From assembly GCF_001941625.1 (NCBI RefSeq), contig NZ_CP016076.1, forward strand, positions 6,370,001 through 6,434,000: a stretch of 64,000 bases of DNA, read 5' to 3'. This document shows, one piece after another, positions 25,643-35,641 of the stretch. The position numbers and the translations under genes are program-made. The first letter of the stretch is position 1. Each line of letters starts with the position of its first letter. The notes under the pieces were generated by a model, which saw only the letters and a list, made by a program, of their open reading frames with translations, had not been told where the DNA came from and did no database searches. Source of the DNA: Actinoalloteichus fjordicus (GTDB lineage Bacteria > Actinomycetota > Actinomycetes > Mycobacteriales > Pseudonocardiaceae).

Positions 25643-28600
25643 TCACTCGGCGTTGACCGACTTCGTCAGCACCGCGACGCCCTCGATCGAGGCGATCACG
25701 GCCTCGGCGTCGCGGACCAGCACCGTGCGGACGTCGGCGTCGGTGACCAGCGTGGTGTCCCCGGCCAGTGCGGCGAAGGACGCCAGGCCCTCGATCGCCC
25801 CCAGGTCGTCCCCGGTCGCCTCGGCCAACCGGGCAGCGGCGAGCTGCTCGGTCAGATCCCGATGCGCGTACAGGGACAGCCTGTTGGTGGCGCGGAACCG
25901 GTCGACGAGCTGACCGATGTCGCGCAGCGAGGTGGTGGTGGCGAAGGTGACCGACTGCTCGGCCGTGTTGCCCGCCCGGTCGACGGCGCTCACCGAGATG
26001 TCGTGAGTGCCGAAGGGAAGCTGGTAGAGCGGGACGAGCCTGCCGGAGCGGATCTCCTCACCGTTGAGGGTGCCGATGACCGAGTCCACTCCGGAGGTCG
26101 AGTCGTCGACCTCCCAGGACACGAACAGGTCCGTGGCATCGCCGTAGACCCTGCCCTCGGCGACCCCGGCCAGCAGCAGCGTCGGAGCGGTCGCGTCCAG
26201 CAGCACGGTGGCCGCCTTCTCCGCCTCGACGTTGCCCGCCGTGTCGACGGCGCGGTAGAGCAGCGTGTGCTCACCATCGCCGCTGATCTGCACGGCGGAC
26301 TCGTACTCGGTCCACTCCCCGTCGTTCAGGCTCCATTCGAGCCGGGCGACGCCGGAGGCCTCGTCGGACGCGGACAGCTCGACGGCGACGTCACCGTCGT
26401 GCCAGCCGTTCTCGTTCGGCGCATCGGCCAGGACCGCTTCGGTCAGCGGCTCGGTCGCGTCGATCCGCAGCTCCGTGGACTGCGTCTCCTCCACGTTGCC
26501 CGCGACGTCGGTGGAGCGGTACTCCACCGTGTGGATGCCGTCCCCGGCAACCGCGAACGGCTCCGAGTACTCGGTCCACTCGCCCTCGTCGATCCGGTAT
26601 TCGGTGCTCGCCACTCCGCTGCCCTCGTCGGCGGCCGACAGGCTCACCGACAGGGGCGTGGAGGTGAACCAGCCCTCGGCACCGTCGGCCTCGGCCGGGT
26701 CGGTGCTCAGGGTGGTGACGGGGGCGGCCTCGTCCGCGATGTCGGCGACCTGGATGTCGCGGAAGTAGACGTCGTCGCCGTCGCCGTGGTTCTGGATGCC
26801 GACGTATCCGTTGGTGAGGTCGCGGTTCTCGTCGGTGCTGACGAAGTCGTTGATCAGCACGTCGTTGAGGTAGACCTTGATGGTCTGGCCCTCGACCACG
26901 ATCTCGTAGGAGTTCCACTCGCCGGGCGGGTTGAGCGCGGCGTCGCGGGCCTCGAGGTCGGCGCCCTGGAACGTGTAGATCGCACCGGTCGTGCGGTCGT
27001 CGGCGTCCGTCGCGTCGATCTGAATCTCGTAGCCCTCGTCGACGGCCACCCACGGGTCGTCACCGGGGTCCGGGAATCCGACGAAGACGCCCGAGTTGTC
27101 GTCGCCCGTCATCATCCAGTCGGCCTTGAAACTGTAGGAGCCCAGCTCCTCGCCGTGCCAGAGCAGGCCCATGCCGCCGGTCGAGAGGATGGTGCAGTCG
27201 TCCTGCAGGACGAACTCACCCGGTCCGGCCTGGTTCCAGCCGTCCAGCGACGCCTGCGTGCCGTCGAAGAGACTGCGGTAGCCCTCCTCAGGGGTGCCCG
27301 GCTCACAGCCCGGCTCGCCGGGATCGTTGCCGCCCGGCTCGGTCACACCCGGACCGTCGAAGCGGATGACGTCCAGGTCGAACAGGGCGCCTTCGCCCCC
27401 GACGAACACGAAGAACAGCTCGTGCGAGCCGCCAGGGTCGGTGACCGGCGTCGGGTCGATGTCGACGTGGGTGTTCCAGTCGCCGGTGTTGGCGACCTCG
27501 ACCGTCTGGAGCAGCTCGCCGTCCGGTGCGCCGGAGCGGACCTCGATGGACCCGCCCGAACCGCCGGAGGCGACGCGGTAACCGATGCCGTCGACACCGT
27601 GCAGGTTCACCGGGTCGAAGGAGATCCAGTCACCGTTCTCGATGTTGCCGACCTGGCCGCCGCCCGAGGCGCCCGCGTGGGAGTCGATGACGTCGACGCC
27701 CTCGCTGTTGTGGAAGAACTCCGCCTCCTTCGACTTCGTGTGCAGGATGTTCTGGTCGGAGCCCTCCAGGGCGGGCACGCCCTCGGCGCCGTCATCGGTG
27801 TAACTGGCGTCGATGACGCCGAAGATGTTGGCGTCCGCACCGTGTCCGTCGTCGGCGACGGTGGTGATGGTGCCCTCACAACCGGTCTCCCGGCTGAGCG
27901 GGTGGCCGTGGTTGTCATGGCCGAGGATGTACTCGACGACGACGCGTGAGCAGTCGATCTCGCCGTCCTCGGGGTCGGTCACCGTCACCTGGAAGGGAAC
28001 CTGGTCGCCGAAGGCGAAGACGCCGCCGTCGACGGGGAACTCCAGCTCCACGGTCGGTGCCGTGTTGCCTGCCGTGATGGTCACCGTCGCCGCGCCGGTC
28101 AGGCCGTCGGTGTCGGTCACCGCCAGTCGAGCCTGGAACTGGCCTGCCTCGGTGTAGGTGTGGCTGACCGGGCCGGCCTCGGTGGAGTCAGTCGTTCCGT
28201 CGCCGTCGAAGTCCCACTCGTAGGTGAGCTCCTGGTCGTCCGGGTCGACGGTGCCGGTCGGGTCGAACTCCACGGTGAGCGGAGCCGGACCGTTGGTGAC
28301 GTCGGCCGACAGCGCGACGCTCGGCGTCCGGCCGCCCTGGGTGTAGTCGATCCGGTAGACCGCCGAGTCCGGGGCCCCGCCGAAGTAGCCGCTGCCGTAG
28401 TCCAGCACGTACAGCGATCCGTCCGGGCCGAACTCGATGTTCATCGGCCTGGTCAGTTCCATCGAGTCGAAGAACGGGGCGATCGTGCCCGGTTCGCCGT
28501 TCTCGCCGACGTCGATGGTCTTGATCCAGCCCCGGTCCCACTCGTAGGCGAAGTTCTTGCCGTCGTAGTACTCCGGGAACTTCGTGTCGACGGCCAGCTC

Positions 28601-30706
28601 AGGGTCGAACCGGTAGACCGGGCCGCCCATCGGGGACTCGCCGCCGTTGCCGAACTCCGGAACCGAGTTGCCGTCGTAGGGAATCCACGCGGGGTCGGCG
28701 GGCGGCAGCTCGGTCAGCCCGGTGTTGTTCGGGCTGGTGTTCTGCGGTGCCGCGCAGTCGAAGGCCTCGCCGGAGGTGCTGGTGGCGAAGTCGTAGTCGA
28801 TGAACGGCTCGTTGTCGCCGACACAGTAAGGCCAGCCGAGGTTGCTCGGCTCGGTGATCAGGTTGAACTCGACCAAGCCGCCCGGGCCTCGGTCCGGGTT
28901 GGCAGAACCGGCATCCGGGCCGTACTCGCCGAGGTAGATCCAGTCGGTGACCGGGTCGACCGCGAATCGGAACGGGTTGCGCAGGCCCATCGCATAGACC
29001 TCGGGCCGGGTCAGCTCGGTGCCTTCCGGGAAGAGGTTGCCCTCCGGGATGGTGTAAGAGCCGTCCTCCTCCACCGTGATCCGCAGGACCTTGCCCCGCA
29101 GGTCGTTGGTGTTGGCGGAGCTGCGCTGCGCGTCGAAGGCCGGGTTGCGGTCGGCCCGCTCGTCGATGGGCGTGTAGCCGGAGGACTCGAACGGGTTGGT
29201 GTCGTCGCCGGTGGACAGCAGCAGGTTGCCCTGGCTGTCAAAGTCGATCTCACCGCCCGCGTGGCAGCAGATGCCCCGGTCCGCGGGGACCTGGAGGATC
29301 TCCTGCTCACTGTCGATGTCCAGCGTGCCGTCGTCGAGGAGCTTGAACCGGGAGAGTTGGTTGTGACCCTCGAACGGTACGAAGTCCTCGGCCGTGCCCG
29401 TCAGAGGCGCATCGCCGGTCGGGGTGTCCAGAACCGGTGCGTAGTACAGGTACACCCACTGGTTCTCTTCGAAGTTCGGGTCGATCGCGACGCCTTGGAG
29501 GCCGTCCTCGTCGTTGTTGTAGACGGGGATCTGGCCTGCCAGCGTGGTGGTGGCCTCCGGCGTCGTCAGGAAGATCTCGCCGTACCGCGAGGTGTGCAGC
29601 ACGCGCCGGTCGGGGAGCACCGCGAGTCCGATGGGCTCACCGGTGACGCCGTCGCCCTGGGCCAGGGTGATCTGGTCGAAGTCCTCGTCGGCCGGGGCCT
29701 CGGGGTCGGGGTCGTGGCCGCCGTGGTCACCGCCGCAGTTCGCGTCCACCGCGCCTGCCGCGCTCTGGATGCCGCCCGCGAGGTGCTGGCGGAACTCCGG
29801 CTCCGAGAAGGACTCGATGGTGTGGCCGCCGCCGGTGTACCAGGACCGGCCGCCGTCGATCTCGTGGCACCAGGCGATCGGGTGATCGCCCATCGCGCCC
29901 GAGCCTGCGTCGTACGAGGACTCGTCCAGCGCGGCGAGGACGTGGACGTCCTCCCGAGGATTCTCCTGGTAGTTGTACCACTCGTCGGTGCGCACCCACT
30001 CCTCCGGCAGATGTGCGCTGGACGGGTGGTCGTGGTCCTCGACGTGAACCGTGGCCTCTTGGATGTGCGGGTGAGAGTCGAAGTAGGCACCCACCAGGTC
30101 GCCGTACCAGGGCCAGTCGTACTCGGTGTCCGAGGCCGCGTGGACGCCCGCGTAACCGCCGCCGCCCTGGATGTAGCGCTCGAAGGCGCCCTGCTGCTCG
30201 TCGTTAAGCACGTCCCCGGTGGTCGACAGCCAGACGACGACCTCGTACTGGGCGAGGTTGTCGTCGGTGAAGTCCTCGGCGTCCTCCGTCGCGGTGACGG
30301 TGAAGCCGTGCTCCTCGCCGAGCTCCTCGATCGCCGCGATGCCCGCCGGGATCGAGTCGTGCCGGAACCCGGCGGTCTTGGAGAAGACGAGCGCGTCGAA
30401 CTCCTGGTCACCGCCGTGGTCCGGCGGGTGATCGTGATCGTCGCCTGGATCGTGTCCCTCGTGGGCGGCCTCCGGTGCCTGCGAGATCGGGTCGAGCCGG
30501 TTCTGTCGGTCGGAGACGTCCGGCCGTGCGCCCAGTCCTGCGGTCGGGAGGGCGGACGCCGTGCCGCTCACTCCCAGTGCGGTCAGCAGGGAGAGCGTCA
30601 CGATTCCTGCCCGCCGCGCCAGCCTGCCGCGTCGCCCGGTGTGCGCGCGCGGTCTCTGGCTTAACACATACTTATCGGAGTTGCTTTCCAGTCTGCTCCG
30701 TTGCAC
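25643..30706 (-). CDS. secreted ThuA / sugar dehydrogenase / PKD / CBM6 / DUF1080 multidomain protein
   Basis: A 1,687-residue secreted protein. Signal region to about 55 (basic run, then GIVTLSLLTALGVSGTASA). ThuA-like trehalose-utilisation domain about 103-320 (FDALVFSKTAGFRHDS, GGGGYAGVHAASDTEYDW). Sorbosone/glucose dehydrogenase beta-propeller about 345-800 (DGLQGVAIDPNF, CCHAGGEIDFDSQG, GLRNPFRFAVD). PKD domain about 805-890 (LTYEWDFDGDG). A CBM6-like lectin domain about 1000-1120. DUF1080 (3-keto-disaccharide hydrolase fold) about 1145-1335. Two repeats ending SVDxAGN-type, as in OmpL47 beta domains, then a helical C-terminus. The second GTG is taken as start because AAGGAG lies ten bases upstream. 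It probably degrades oxidised oligosaccharides outside the cell. Confidence 0.85.
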   Translation of the reverse strand: MQRSRLESNSDKYVLSQRPRAHTGRRGRLARRAGIVTLSLLTALGVSGTASALPTAGLGARPDVSDRQNRLDPISQAPEAAHEGHDPGDDHDHPPDHGGDQEFDALVFSKTAGFRHDSIPAGIAAIEELGEEHGFTVTATEDAEDFTDDNLAQYEVVVWLSTTGDVLNDEQQGAFERYIQGGGGYAGVHAASDTEYDWPWYGDLVGAYFDSHPHIQEATVHVEDHDHPSSAHLPEEWVRTDEWYNYQENPREDVHVLAALDESSYDAGSGAMGDHPIAWCHEIDGGRSWYTGGGHTIESFSEPEFRQHLAGGIQSAAGAVDANCGGDHGGHDPDPEAPADEDFDQITLAQGDGVTGEPIGLAVLPDRRVLHTSRYGEIFLTTPEATTTLAGQIPVYNNDEDGLQGVAIDPNFEENQWVYLYYAPVLDTPTGDAPLTGTAEDFVPFEGHNQLSRFKLLDDGTLDIDSEQEILQVPADRGICCHAGGEIDFDSQGNLLLSTGDDTNPFESSGYTPIDERADRNPAFDAQRSSANTNDLRGKVLRITVEEDGSYTIPEGNLFPEGTELTRPEVYAMGLRNPFRFAVDPVTDWIYLGEYGPDAGSANPDRGPGGLVEFNLITEPSNLGWPYCVGDNEPFIDYDFATSTSGEAFDCAAPQNTSPNNTGLTELPPADPAWIPYDGNSVPEFGNGGESPMGGPVYRFDPELAVDTKFPEYYDGKNFAYEWDRGWIKTIDVGENGEPGTIAPFFDSMELTRPMNIEFGPDGSLYVLDYGSGYFGGAPDSAVYRIDYTQGGRTPSVALSADVTNGPAPLTVEFDPTGTVDPDDQELTYEWDFDGDGTTDSTEAGPVSHTYTEAGQFQARLAVTDTDGLTGAATVTITAGNTAPTVELEFPVDGGVFAFGDQVPFQVTVTDPEDGEIDCSRVVVEYILGHDNHGHPLSRETGCEGTITTVADDGHGADANIFGVIDASYTDDGAEGVPALEGSDQNILHTKSKEAEFFHNSEGVDVIDSHAGASGGGQVGNIENGDWISFDPVNLHGVDGIGYRVASGGSGGSIEVRSGAPDGELLQTVEVANTGDWNTHVDIDPTPVTDPGGSHELFFVFVGGEGALFDLDVIRFDGPGVTEPGGNDPGEPGCEPGTPEEGYRSLFDGTQASLDGWNQAGPGEFVLQDDCTILSTGGMGLLWHGEELGSYSFKADWMMTGDDNSGVFVGFPDPGDDPWVAVDEGYEIQIDATDADDRTTGAIYTFQGADLEARDAALNPPGEWNSYEIVVEGQTIKVYLNDVLINDFVSTDENRDLTNGYVGIQNHGDGDDVYFRDIQVADIADEAAPVTTLSTDPAEADGAEGWFTSTPLSVSLSAADEGSGVASTEYRIDEGEWTEYSEPFAVAGDGIHTVEYRSTDVAGNVEETQSTELRIDATEPLTEAVLADAPNENGWHDGDVAVELSASDEASGVARLEWSLNDGEWTEYESAVQISGDGEHTLLYRAVDTAGNVEAEKAATVLLDATAPTLLLAGVAEGRVYGDATDLFVSWEVDDSTSGVDSVIGTLNGEEIRSGRLVPLYQLPFGTHDISVSAVDRAGNTAEQSVTFATTTSLRDIGQLVDRFRATNRLSLYAHRDLTEQLAAARLAEATGDDLGAIEGLASFAALAGDTTLVTDADVRTVLVRDAEAVIASIEGVAVLTKSVNAE

Positions 30707-30822
30707 TGGTATTTTTCTCCTTGTTGTCACCGGATCTCGCCGATCTGCGACCGAGGTCGTGGTCGGCGAGTTGGGGCTGTCGCTAGCGGCTGGTGCCTCC
30801 TTCGAATCAGACCGGTGAAACA

Positions 30823-30850
30823 GCCTGCCTCGGCCGCCACCGAGGCAGGC
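30823..30850. terminator. perfect hairpin after xylA
   Basis: GCCTGCCTCGG at 30823-30833 and its exact complement at 30840-30850 with a six-base loop. On the minus strand the stem follows the xylA stop by 33 bases; on the plus strand it is followed by TTTT. It separates xylA from the multidomain gene, which therefore needs its own promoter in the 117 bases upstream of its start. Confidence 0.82.
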
Positions 30851-30883
30851 TTTTCCCTTCTTCGCAGAACCCCCCCGTGCGCC

Positions 30884-32074
30884 TTATCCTCGGGCGCCGA
30901 ACAGGTGTTCCAAGGCCAATTGGTCGAGTCGCTCGTAATGGAGTCCGCGCTGACCGGCCTCGACCGGGTCGAACTCCTCATCACGAAGGTCGGACAGGGT
31001 CTCACCAGGAGCGAGAGTCGGGACGGCGAGCGAACCGAGTCGCGAGGCGCTCATCGCCTCGGCCACCTCGGGGTCCGCGCGAAACGCCCTGGCCCGCTCG
31101 GCGAGGATCAGGTAATTGCGCATACAACCCGCCGCCGAGACCCAGACGCCCTCGTCGTCCTCGGTGCGCGGCGGCTTGAAGTCGAAATGCCTCGGGCCCT
31201 CGTAACCGCCGTGTTCCAGCAGGTCCACCAGGAAGAACGCGCTTTTCACGTCGCCGTTGCCGAAGCGCAGGTCCTGGTCGTACCTCGGCCCGTTCTGTCC
31301 ATTGAGGTCGATGTGGAACAGCTTGTCCTGCCACAGCGCCTGGGCGACGCCGTGCACCATCGACATTCCCGCCATCTGCTCGTGGCCGACCTCGGGATTC
31401 ACCCCCACCATCTCGGGGTGTTCGAGAGTGCTGATGAACGCGATGGCGTGGCCGATGGTGGGCAGCAGCAGGTCGCCGCGCGGCTCGTTCGGCTTGGGCT
31501 CCAGCGCCAGCCGCATCGAGTAGCCGCGCTCCCTGATGTAGGCACACACCAGGTCGAGGGACTCCTTGTAGCGGTCGAGCGCCACCCGGATGTCCTTGGC
31601 GGCAGCCGACTCGGCGCCCTCGCGGCCACCCCAGACGACATAGGTGCTCGCACCCAGTTCGGCGGCGAGGTCGATGTTGCGCAGCATCTTGCGCAGTGCG
31701 TACCGACGGATGTCCCGGTCGTTGGCGGTGAGCGCACCGTCCTTGAACACCGGCTGGCCGAACAGGTTCGTCGTCGCCATCGGGACGACCAGCCCCGTCG
31801 AGGCCAGCGCGCCCTTGAACGCGGCGATGATCTTCTCGCGTTCGCTCTCGCTGGACCCGAAGGGAATCAGGTCGTCGTCGTGGAAGGTGATGCCCCATGC
31901 GCCCAGCTCGGCCAGCTTCTCGACGGCGCGCACCGGGTCCAGCGGCGGACGGACTGCCACGCCGAACGGGTCGACGCCCTGCCAGCCGATGGTCCACAGT
32001 CCGAAGCTGAACTTGTGCTCCGGACGCGGCTGGTACGGATCGATCCCGTCGGTCACTGCTGCTGACGTCGTCAT
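30884..32074 (-). CDS. xylA: xylose isomerase
   Basis: Converts D-xylose to D-xylulose (and glucose to fructose) with two divalent metals. The 396-residue protein is a class I actinomycete-type enzyme: [13 protein letters not shown] contains the catalytic His65 and Asp68, YVVWGGREG is next, and [13 protein letters not shown] holds Glu192, Lys194 and Glu197. [35 protein letters not shown] completes the metal site in outline. GAAGGG lies six bases before the ATG, which overlaps the oxidoreductase gene by ATGA. It ends a unit that begins with a Gfo/Idh/MocA gene and follows a full sugar importer, so pentose uptake and entry to the pentose phosphate route are linked. Confidence 0.96.
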   Translation of the reverse strand: MTTSAAVTDGIDPYQPRPEHKFSFGLWTIGWQGVDPFGVAVRPPLDPVRAVEKLAELGAWGITFHDDDLIPFGSSESEREKIIAAFKGALASTGLVVPMATTNLFGQPVFKDGALTANDRDIRRYALRKMLRNIDLAAELGASTYVVWGGREGAESAAAKDIRVALDRYKESLDLVCAYIRERGYSMRLALEPKPNEPRGDLLLPTIGHAIAFISTLEHPEMVGVNPEVGHEQMAGMSMVHGVAQALWQDKLFHIDLNGQNGPRYDQDLRFGNGDVKSAFFLVDLLEHGGYEGPRHFDFKPPRTEDDEGVWVSAAGCMRNYLILAERARAFRADPEVAEAMSASRLGSLAVPTLAPGETLSDLRDEEFDPVEAGQRGLHYERLDQLALEHLFGARG

Positions 32075-33279
32075 ACGTCACCCTTCGAGTCGGCGATCGT
32101 GGTCCAGGAGGAGGACTCGGCGGCACTGCGCTCGACAGCGTGCAGGACACGCTGTACCTGAGCACCGTCGGCGAAACTCGGCGTCGGGTCCACCCCGTTG
32201 CCGATGTCGGTCAGGAAGTCGGCCACCTCGTGAGTGAAGGTGTGCTCGTAGCCGAGCCCGTGACCGGGCGGCCACCACGCCGCGAGGTAGGGATGGGTCG
32301 GCTCGGTGACCACGATGCGTCGGAAGCCGCCCTCGGCGGCGTCCACCGTCTCGTCGTGGAACCACAACTCGTTCATCGACTCGAAGTCGAAGGACAGGCT
32401 GCCCGCCGAGCCGTTGATCTCCACCCGCATCGCGTTCTTGCGACCGGTGGCGAAGCGGGTCGCCTCGAAGGTGGCGATCGCCCCGCCGGAGAACCGCGCG
32501 AGGAACAGCGCGGCGTCGTCGACGGTGACCTCGCCGTACTCCACCGGCTTGGACGAGTCCACGGCGCCCGCGGTGAGGCCGCCCGCCGCCTCGACGGGCA
32601 GCGGCCGCTGCTTCACGAAGGTCTCGGTCAGCGCCGAGACCCCGGTGATCGTCTGTCCGGTGATGAACTGAGTTGCGTCGATGATGTGGGCGCCGATGTC
32701 GCCGAGCGCCCCGGAGCCCGCCTTCTCCTTGCGCAGTCGCCAGGCCAGCGGGGCGTTCTCGTCCGACAGCCAGTCCTGGAGGTATACGGCGCGGACGTGC
32801 CGGATCGTGCCCAGCCGCCCGTCGGCGATCATCTTCCTGGCCAGCGCCAGCGCGGGCACCCGGCGGTAGTTGAACGCCACCATGGAGCGCACGCCCCTGG
32901 TGGCGGCCTCGGCTGCCGCACGCACCATCTCGTCGGCCTCGGCGACCGTGTTGGCCAGCGGCTTCTCGCAGATGACGTGTTTGCCCGCGGCGAGCGCCGC
33001 GATGGCGATCTCGGCGTGGGTGTCACCCGGAGTGCAGATGTCGACGATCCCGACGTCGTCGCGGGCGATCAGCGCCCGCCAGTCGGTCTCGACGGACTCC
33101 CAGCCCATCCGGGTGGCCGCCGCCTGCGTCTTGGTCACGTCCCTGCCGCCGAGCACCGCAAGTCTCGGGGCGAGCGGGACGTCGAAGAAACGGTGCACGC
33201 TCCGCCAGGCCTGGGAGTGGACCGCCCCCATGAAGGAGTAGCCCACCATTCCCACGCCGATGCCGTCGCTGCCTGCCAT
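32071..33279 (-). CDS. Gfo/Idh/MocA family oxidoreductase
   Basis: A 402-residue NAD(P)-dependent sugar dehydrogenase-type protein. It has an N-terminal Rossmann fold ([18 protein letters not shown]), [17 protein letters not shown], the family motif CEKPLANT with the catalytic Lys, and the C-terminal barrel with [21 protein letters not shown], where a His/Asp pair normally sits near the substrate. GAGGAACGCGC precedes the ATG. It is coupled to xylA by ATGA and follows the importer genes. Such enzymes oxidise or epimerise sugars through keto intermediates, which fits the nearby DUF1080 domain and TIM-barrel isomerases. The precise sugar is unknown. Confidence 0.9.
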   Translation of the reverse strand: MAGSDGIGVGMVGYSFMGAVHSQAWRSVHRFFDVPLAPRLAVLGGRDVTKTQAAATRMGWESVETDWRALIARDDVGIVDICTPGDTHAEIAIAALAAGKHVICEKPLANTVAEADEMVRAAAEAATRGVRSMVAFNYRRVPALALARKMIADGRLGTIRHVRAVYLQDWLSDENAPLAWRLRKEKAGSGALGDIGAHIIDATQFITGQTITGVSALTETFVKQRPLPVEAAGGLTAGAVDSSKPVEYGEVTVDDAALFLARFSGGAIATFEATRFATGRKNAMRVEINGSAGSLSFDFESMNELWFHDETVDAAEGGFRRIVVTEPTHPYLAAWWPPGHGLGYEHTFTHEVADFLTDIGNGVDPTPSFADGAQVQRVLHAVERSAAESSSWTTIADSKGDV

Positions 33280-33368
33280 GCGCGTTCCTCACCTTCTCGA
33301 TGCGTAATGGCACGGCGAGGACGGCGGGCAGGCAGGCCCGACCTTAGGTGCCCTCGCCGTACGGTTGA

Positions 33369-34436
33369 TCAGGACTCGAAGCCCACGTCGCGGTAGTCGG
33401 CCACATTGTCCGCTGTGACCACGGCGGAGTAGGTGGTCAGCGAGGCGGGAATCTCGTGCTCCGCGAGATCGCCCATGCCCTTGCTCTGGCCGAGCAGCCG
33501 GGCCATCGACACCGCCGAGGAGCACATCGAGGGGCTGTAGAGGACGGTCGCGGCGACCACGCTCTCCGGGTCCTCGATGTAGTTCATCATGTTGATCGAG
33601 CCTGCACCGCCGACCACGAACAGCTCGTCTGGGTTGTTGCGGCCCGCGCTGTCGATCGCGGCGAGCACGCCGATGCCCTGGTCGTCGTCGTGGTTCCACA
33701 GCGCGTCGATCCGGGGCGCCGCCTGGAGCAGGTTGGCCGTCTCCGACTCGCCGGTCTCGACGGTGAACTCGGCCGCGACCCGGTTGGTGACGCTGAAGCC
33801 GTGCCGCTCCAACGCGTCGGCGAAGCCCTGGCTGCGCTCCTGGGTCAGCGGCAGCGAGTCGATGCCCGCGACCTCGGCGATCACCGGGTCGTCGACACCG
33901 TCGGCGATCAGCCGCTCGCCGATGTAGTTGCCCGCGTTGACGCCCATCCGGTAGTTGTCGCCGCCGATCCACATCCGGTAGGCCAGCGGGCTGTCGAAGA
34001 TCCGGTCGACGTTGATGACCGGGATGCCTGCGTCCATCGCCTGCTGGCCCGCCGAGGTCAGCGCGGCGCCGTCGTGCGGGAGGATGATCAGCACGCCGAC
34101 ACCGGAGTTGATCAGCGTCTCGACCTGGGCGATCTGCTGGTTGACGTCGTTGGTGCCCTCGGTGGCGTTAAACACGACGTCGGAGTAGATCTCGGCCTGG
34201 GCCTGGGCGTTCCGCGTCATCGCGGCCATCCAGCCGTGGTCGGCGGCCGGTGCGGAGAAGCCGATCGTGACCTCCTCGCCCGGCTCGGCGTTGTCACCGC
34301 CGCCCTGCGCGACGGGCTGCGATCTGTCGCTCGCCGGCGCGGCGTTCGACGTACAGGCGCTCAGCAGGACTCCTGCGCCGATGGCAGTGCCACCCAACAG
34401 GAACCGACGGCGAGCGAACAGCGGGTTCTCGGACAT
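33369..34436 (-). CDS. xylF: sugar ABC transporter substrate-binding lipoprotein
   Basis: A 355-residue periplasmic-binding-protein type 1 lipoprotein. It has a twin-arginine motif (RRRFLLGG, about 9-16) and a lipobox LLSAC with Cys28 as the lipid anchor, then a spacer and two Rossmann-like lobes: GFSAPAADHGWMAAM, INSGVGVLIILPHDGAAL, INVDRIFDSPLAYRMWIGGDN and ALWNHDDDQGIGVLAAI. These are typical of ribose/xylose/galactose-type binding proteins. It lies 125 bases after the permease gene in the same direction, so one importer is encoded. Xylose is the probable ligand by context with xylA, but other aldoses cannot be excluded, hence the symbol is tentative. Confidence 0.85.
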   Translation of the reverse strand: MSENPLFARRRFLLGGTAIGAGVLLSACTSNAAPASDRSQPVAQGGGDNAEPGEEVTIGFSAPAADHGWMAAMTRNAQAQAEIYSDVVFNATEGTNDVNQQIAQVETLINSGVGVLIILPHDGAALTSAGQQAMDAGIPVINVDRIFDSPLAYRMWIGGDNYRMGVNAGNYIGERLIADGVDDPVIAEVAGIDSLPLTQERSQGFADALERHGFSVTNRVAAEFTVETGESETANLLQAAPRIDALWNHDDDQGIGVLAAIDSAGRNNPDELFVVGGAGSINMMNYIEDPESVVAATVLYSPSMCSSAVSMARLLGQSKGMGDLAEHEIPASLTTYSAVVTADNVADYRDVGFES

Positions 34437-34561
34437 GTGTTCTCCATTGAACGTGTCGACGGGACTGTGTGGCAGGCAGTGCTGACGGTCCTTGCGTTCT
34501 CGGTGCTGCGCTGACCGCCGTTCTCGCGGCGGGTTCGGACGTGGGTAGCCGTCCCCCGCCG

Positions 34562-35641
34562 CTATGTGGTCCGGTTGGTGTTCAGCGTGCGGTACTGGAG
34601 CAGCACCGCGATCACGATGATCACGCCCTTGGCGATGTTCTGGATGTCGGTCTCCAGGTTGTTCAGCGTGAAGATGTTGCCGAGCACCGTGAAGATCAGG
34701 ACGCCGATCAGCGTGCCGAACATCGAGGCGCGGCCGCCGCTGAGCAGCGTGCCGCCGATGACCACCGCGGCGATCGCGTCGAGTTCGTAGAGCAGTCCGT
34801 TGCTCGCCGCCCCCGAGGTGGTCCGCGCCACGACCATGATCGCGGCGATGCCGCAGCACAGCCCGGCGAGTCCGTAGACCATCGCGAGGTGCCGCTTCAC
34901 GTTGATACCCGCCAGCCGGGAGGCCTCGGGGTTGCCGCCGACGGCGAGGGTCCGCCTGCCGAAGGTGGTGCGGTTGAGCAGTACCCAGCCGACCGCGAAG
35001 ACGACGGCGAAGATCCAGATCAGCACCGGGATGCCGAGGAAGTCGCCCCGGAAGAAGCTCAGGAAGTCCTGCTCGGTGACGACCTGGGTCTGCCTGCCGC
35101 TGATCCGCTCCGCGAGTCCGCGCGCCGAGGCCATCATCGCCAGCGTCGCGATGAAGGGCACGACCTTGCCGTAGGAGACCAGGATTCCGTTGATGAGACC
35201 GGCGGCGAGTCCGACGACCAGACCGCAGACCACCATCATCCCGAAGCCGAAGGACTGCGTGGCCACGGTCGTCATCCACACGCTCGACAAGGCCACCATC
35301 GAGCCGACCGAGAGGTCGATGCCCCCGGTGGCGATGACGAAGGTCATGCCGATGCTGACCACGCCGATGGCGGCGGAGAGCCGCAGCACCGTCGAGATGT
35401 TGCCCTCGGTGAGGAAGAGGCCGTCGGAGGTCAGGTAGCCGACCACGCACAGCAGGAGCAGCACCCCGAGCAGCCCGAGGATGCGCACGTCTGGTCGCAG
35501 CCCACCGCCCATGGCGGCGAAACGGGCGGTGGGCTGCGGTACGGACGACTCGGGCGAAGGCGCCTGCCCCGAGCCGGTCTTCGTAGAGTCGTCCGTAGTC
35601 TTGTCGTCGGAGCCGAGGACCGAATTAGGCTTGTCGGTCAC
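34562..35641 (-). CDS. xylH: sugar ABC transporter permease
   Basis: A 359-residue membrane protein of the branched-type permease family 2, as found in ribose, xylose and galactose importers. After a polar 45-residue cytosolic extension there are eight to ten hydrophobic segments. Family marks: GMTFVIATGGIDLSVGSMVAL, LINGILVSYGKVVPFIATL, FGRRTLAVGGNPEASRLAGI (the cytosolic coupling loop) and LDAIAAVVIGGTLLSGGRASM. The GTG start overlaps the ATPase stop by GTGA, with GGGAG upstream. It should form a homodimer with the tandem ATPase. Substrate assignment to xylose rests on gene context. Confidence 0.88.
   Translation of the reverse strand: MTDKPNSVLGSDDKTTDDSTKTGSGQAPSPESSVPQPTARFAAMGGGLRPDVRILGLLGVLLLLCVVGYLTSDGLFLTEGNISTVLRLSAAIGVVSIGMTFVIATGGIDLSVGSMVALSSVWMTTVATQSFGFGMMVVCGLVVGLAAGLINGILVSYGKVVPFIATLAMMASARGLAERISGRQTQVVTEQDFLSFFRGDFLGIPVLIWIFAVVFAVGWVLLNRTTFGRRTLAVGGNPEASRLAGINVKRHLAMVYGLAGLCCGIAAIMVVARTTSGAASNGLLYELDAIAAVVIGGTLLSGGRASMFGTLIGVLIFTVLGNIFTLNNLETDIQNIAKGVIIVIAVLLQYRTLNTNRTT

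Noticed and set aside
25862-30664. Long plus-strand open frames (695 and 834 codons) opposite the multidomain secreted protein
   Set aside because: The minus strand shows several recognisable domains; the plus-strand reading is Val/Arg/Gly-rich, domain-free antisense text.
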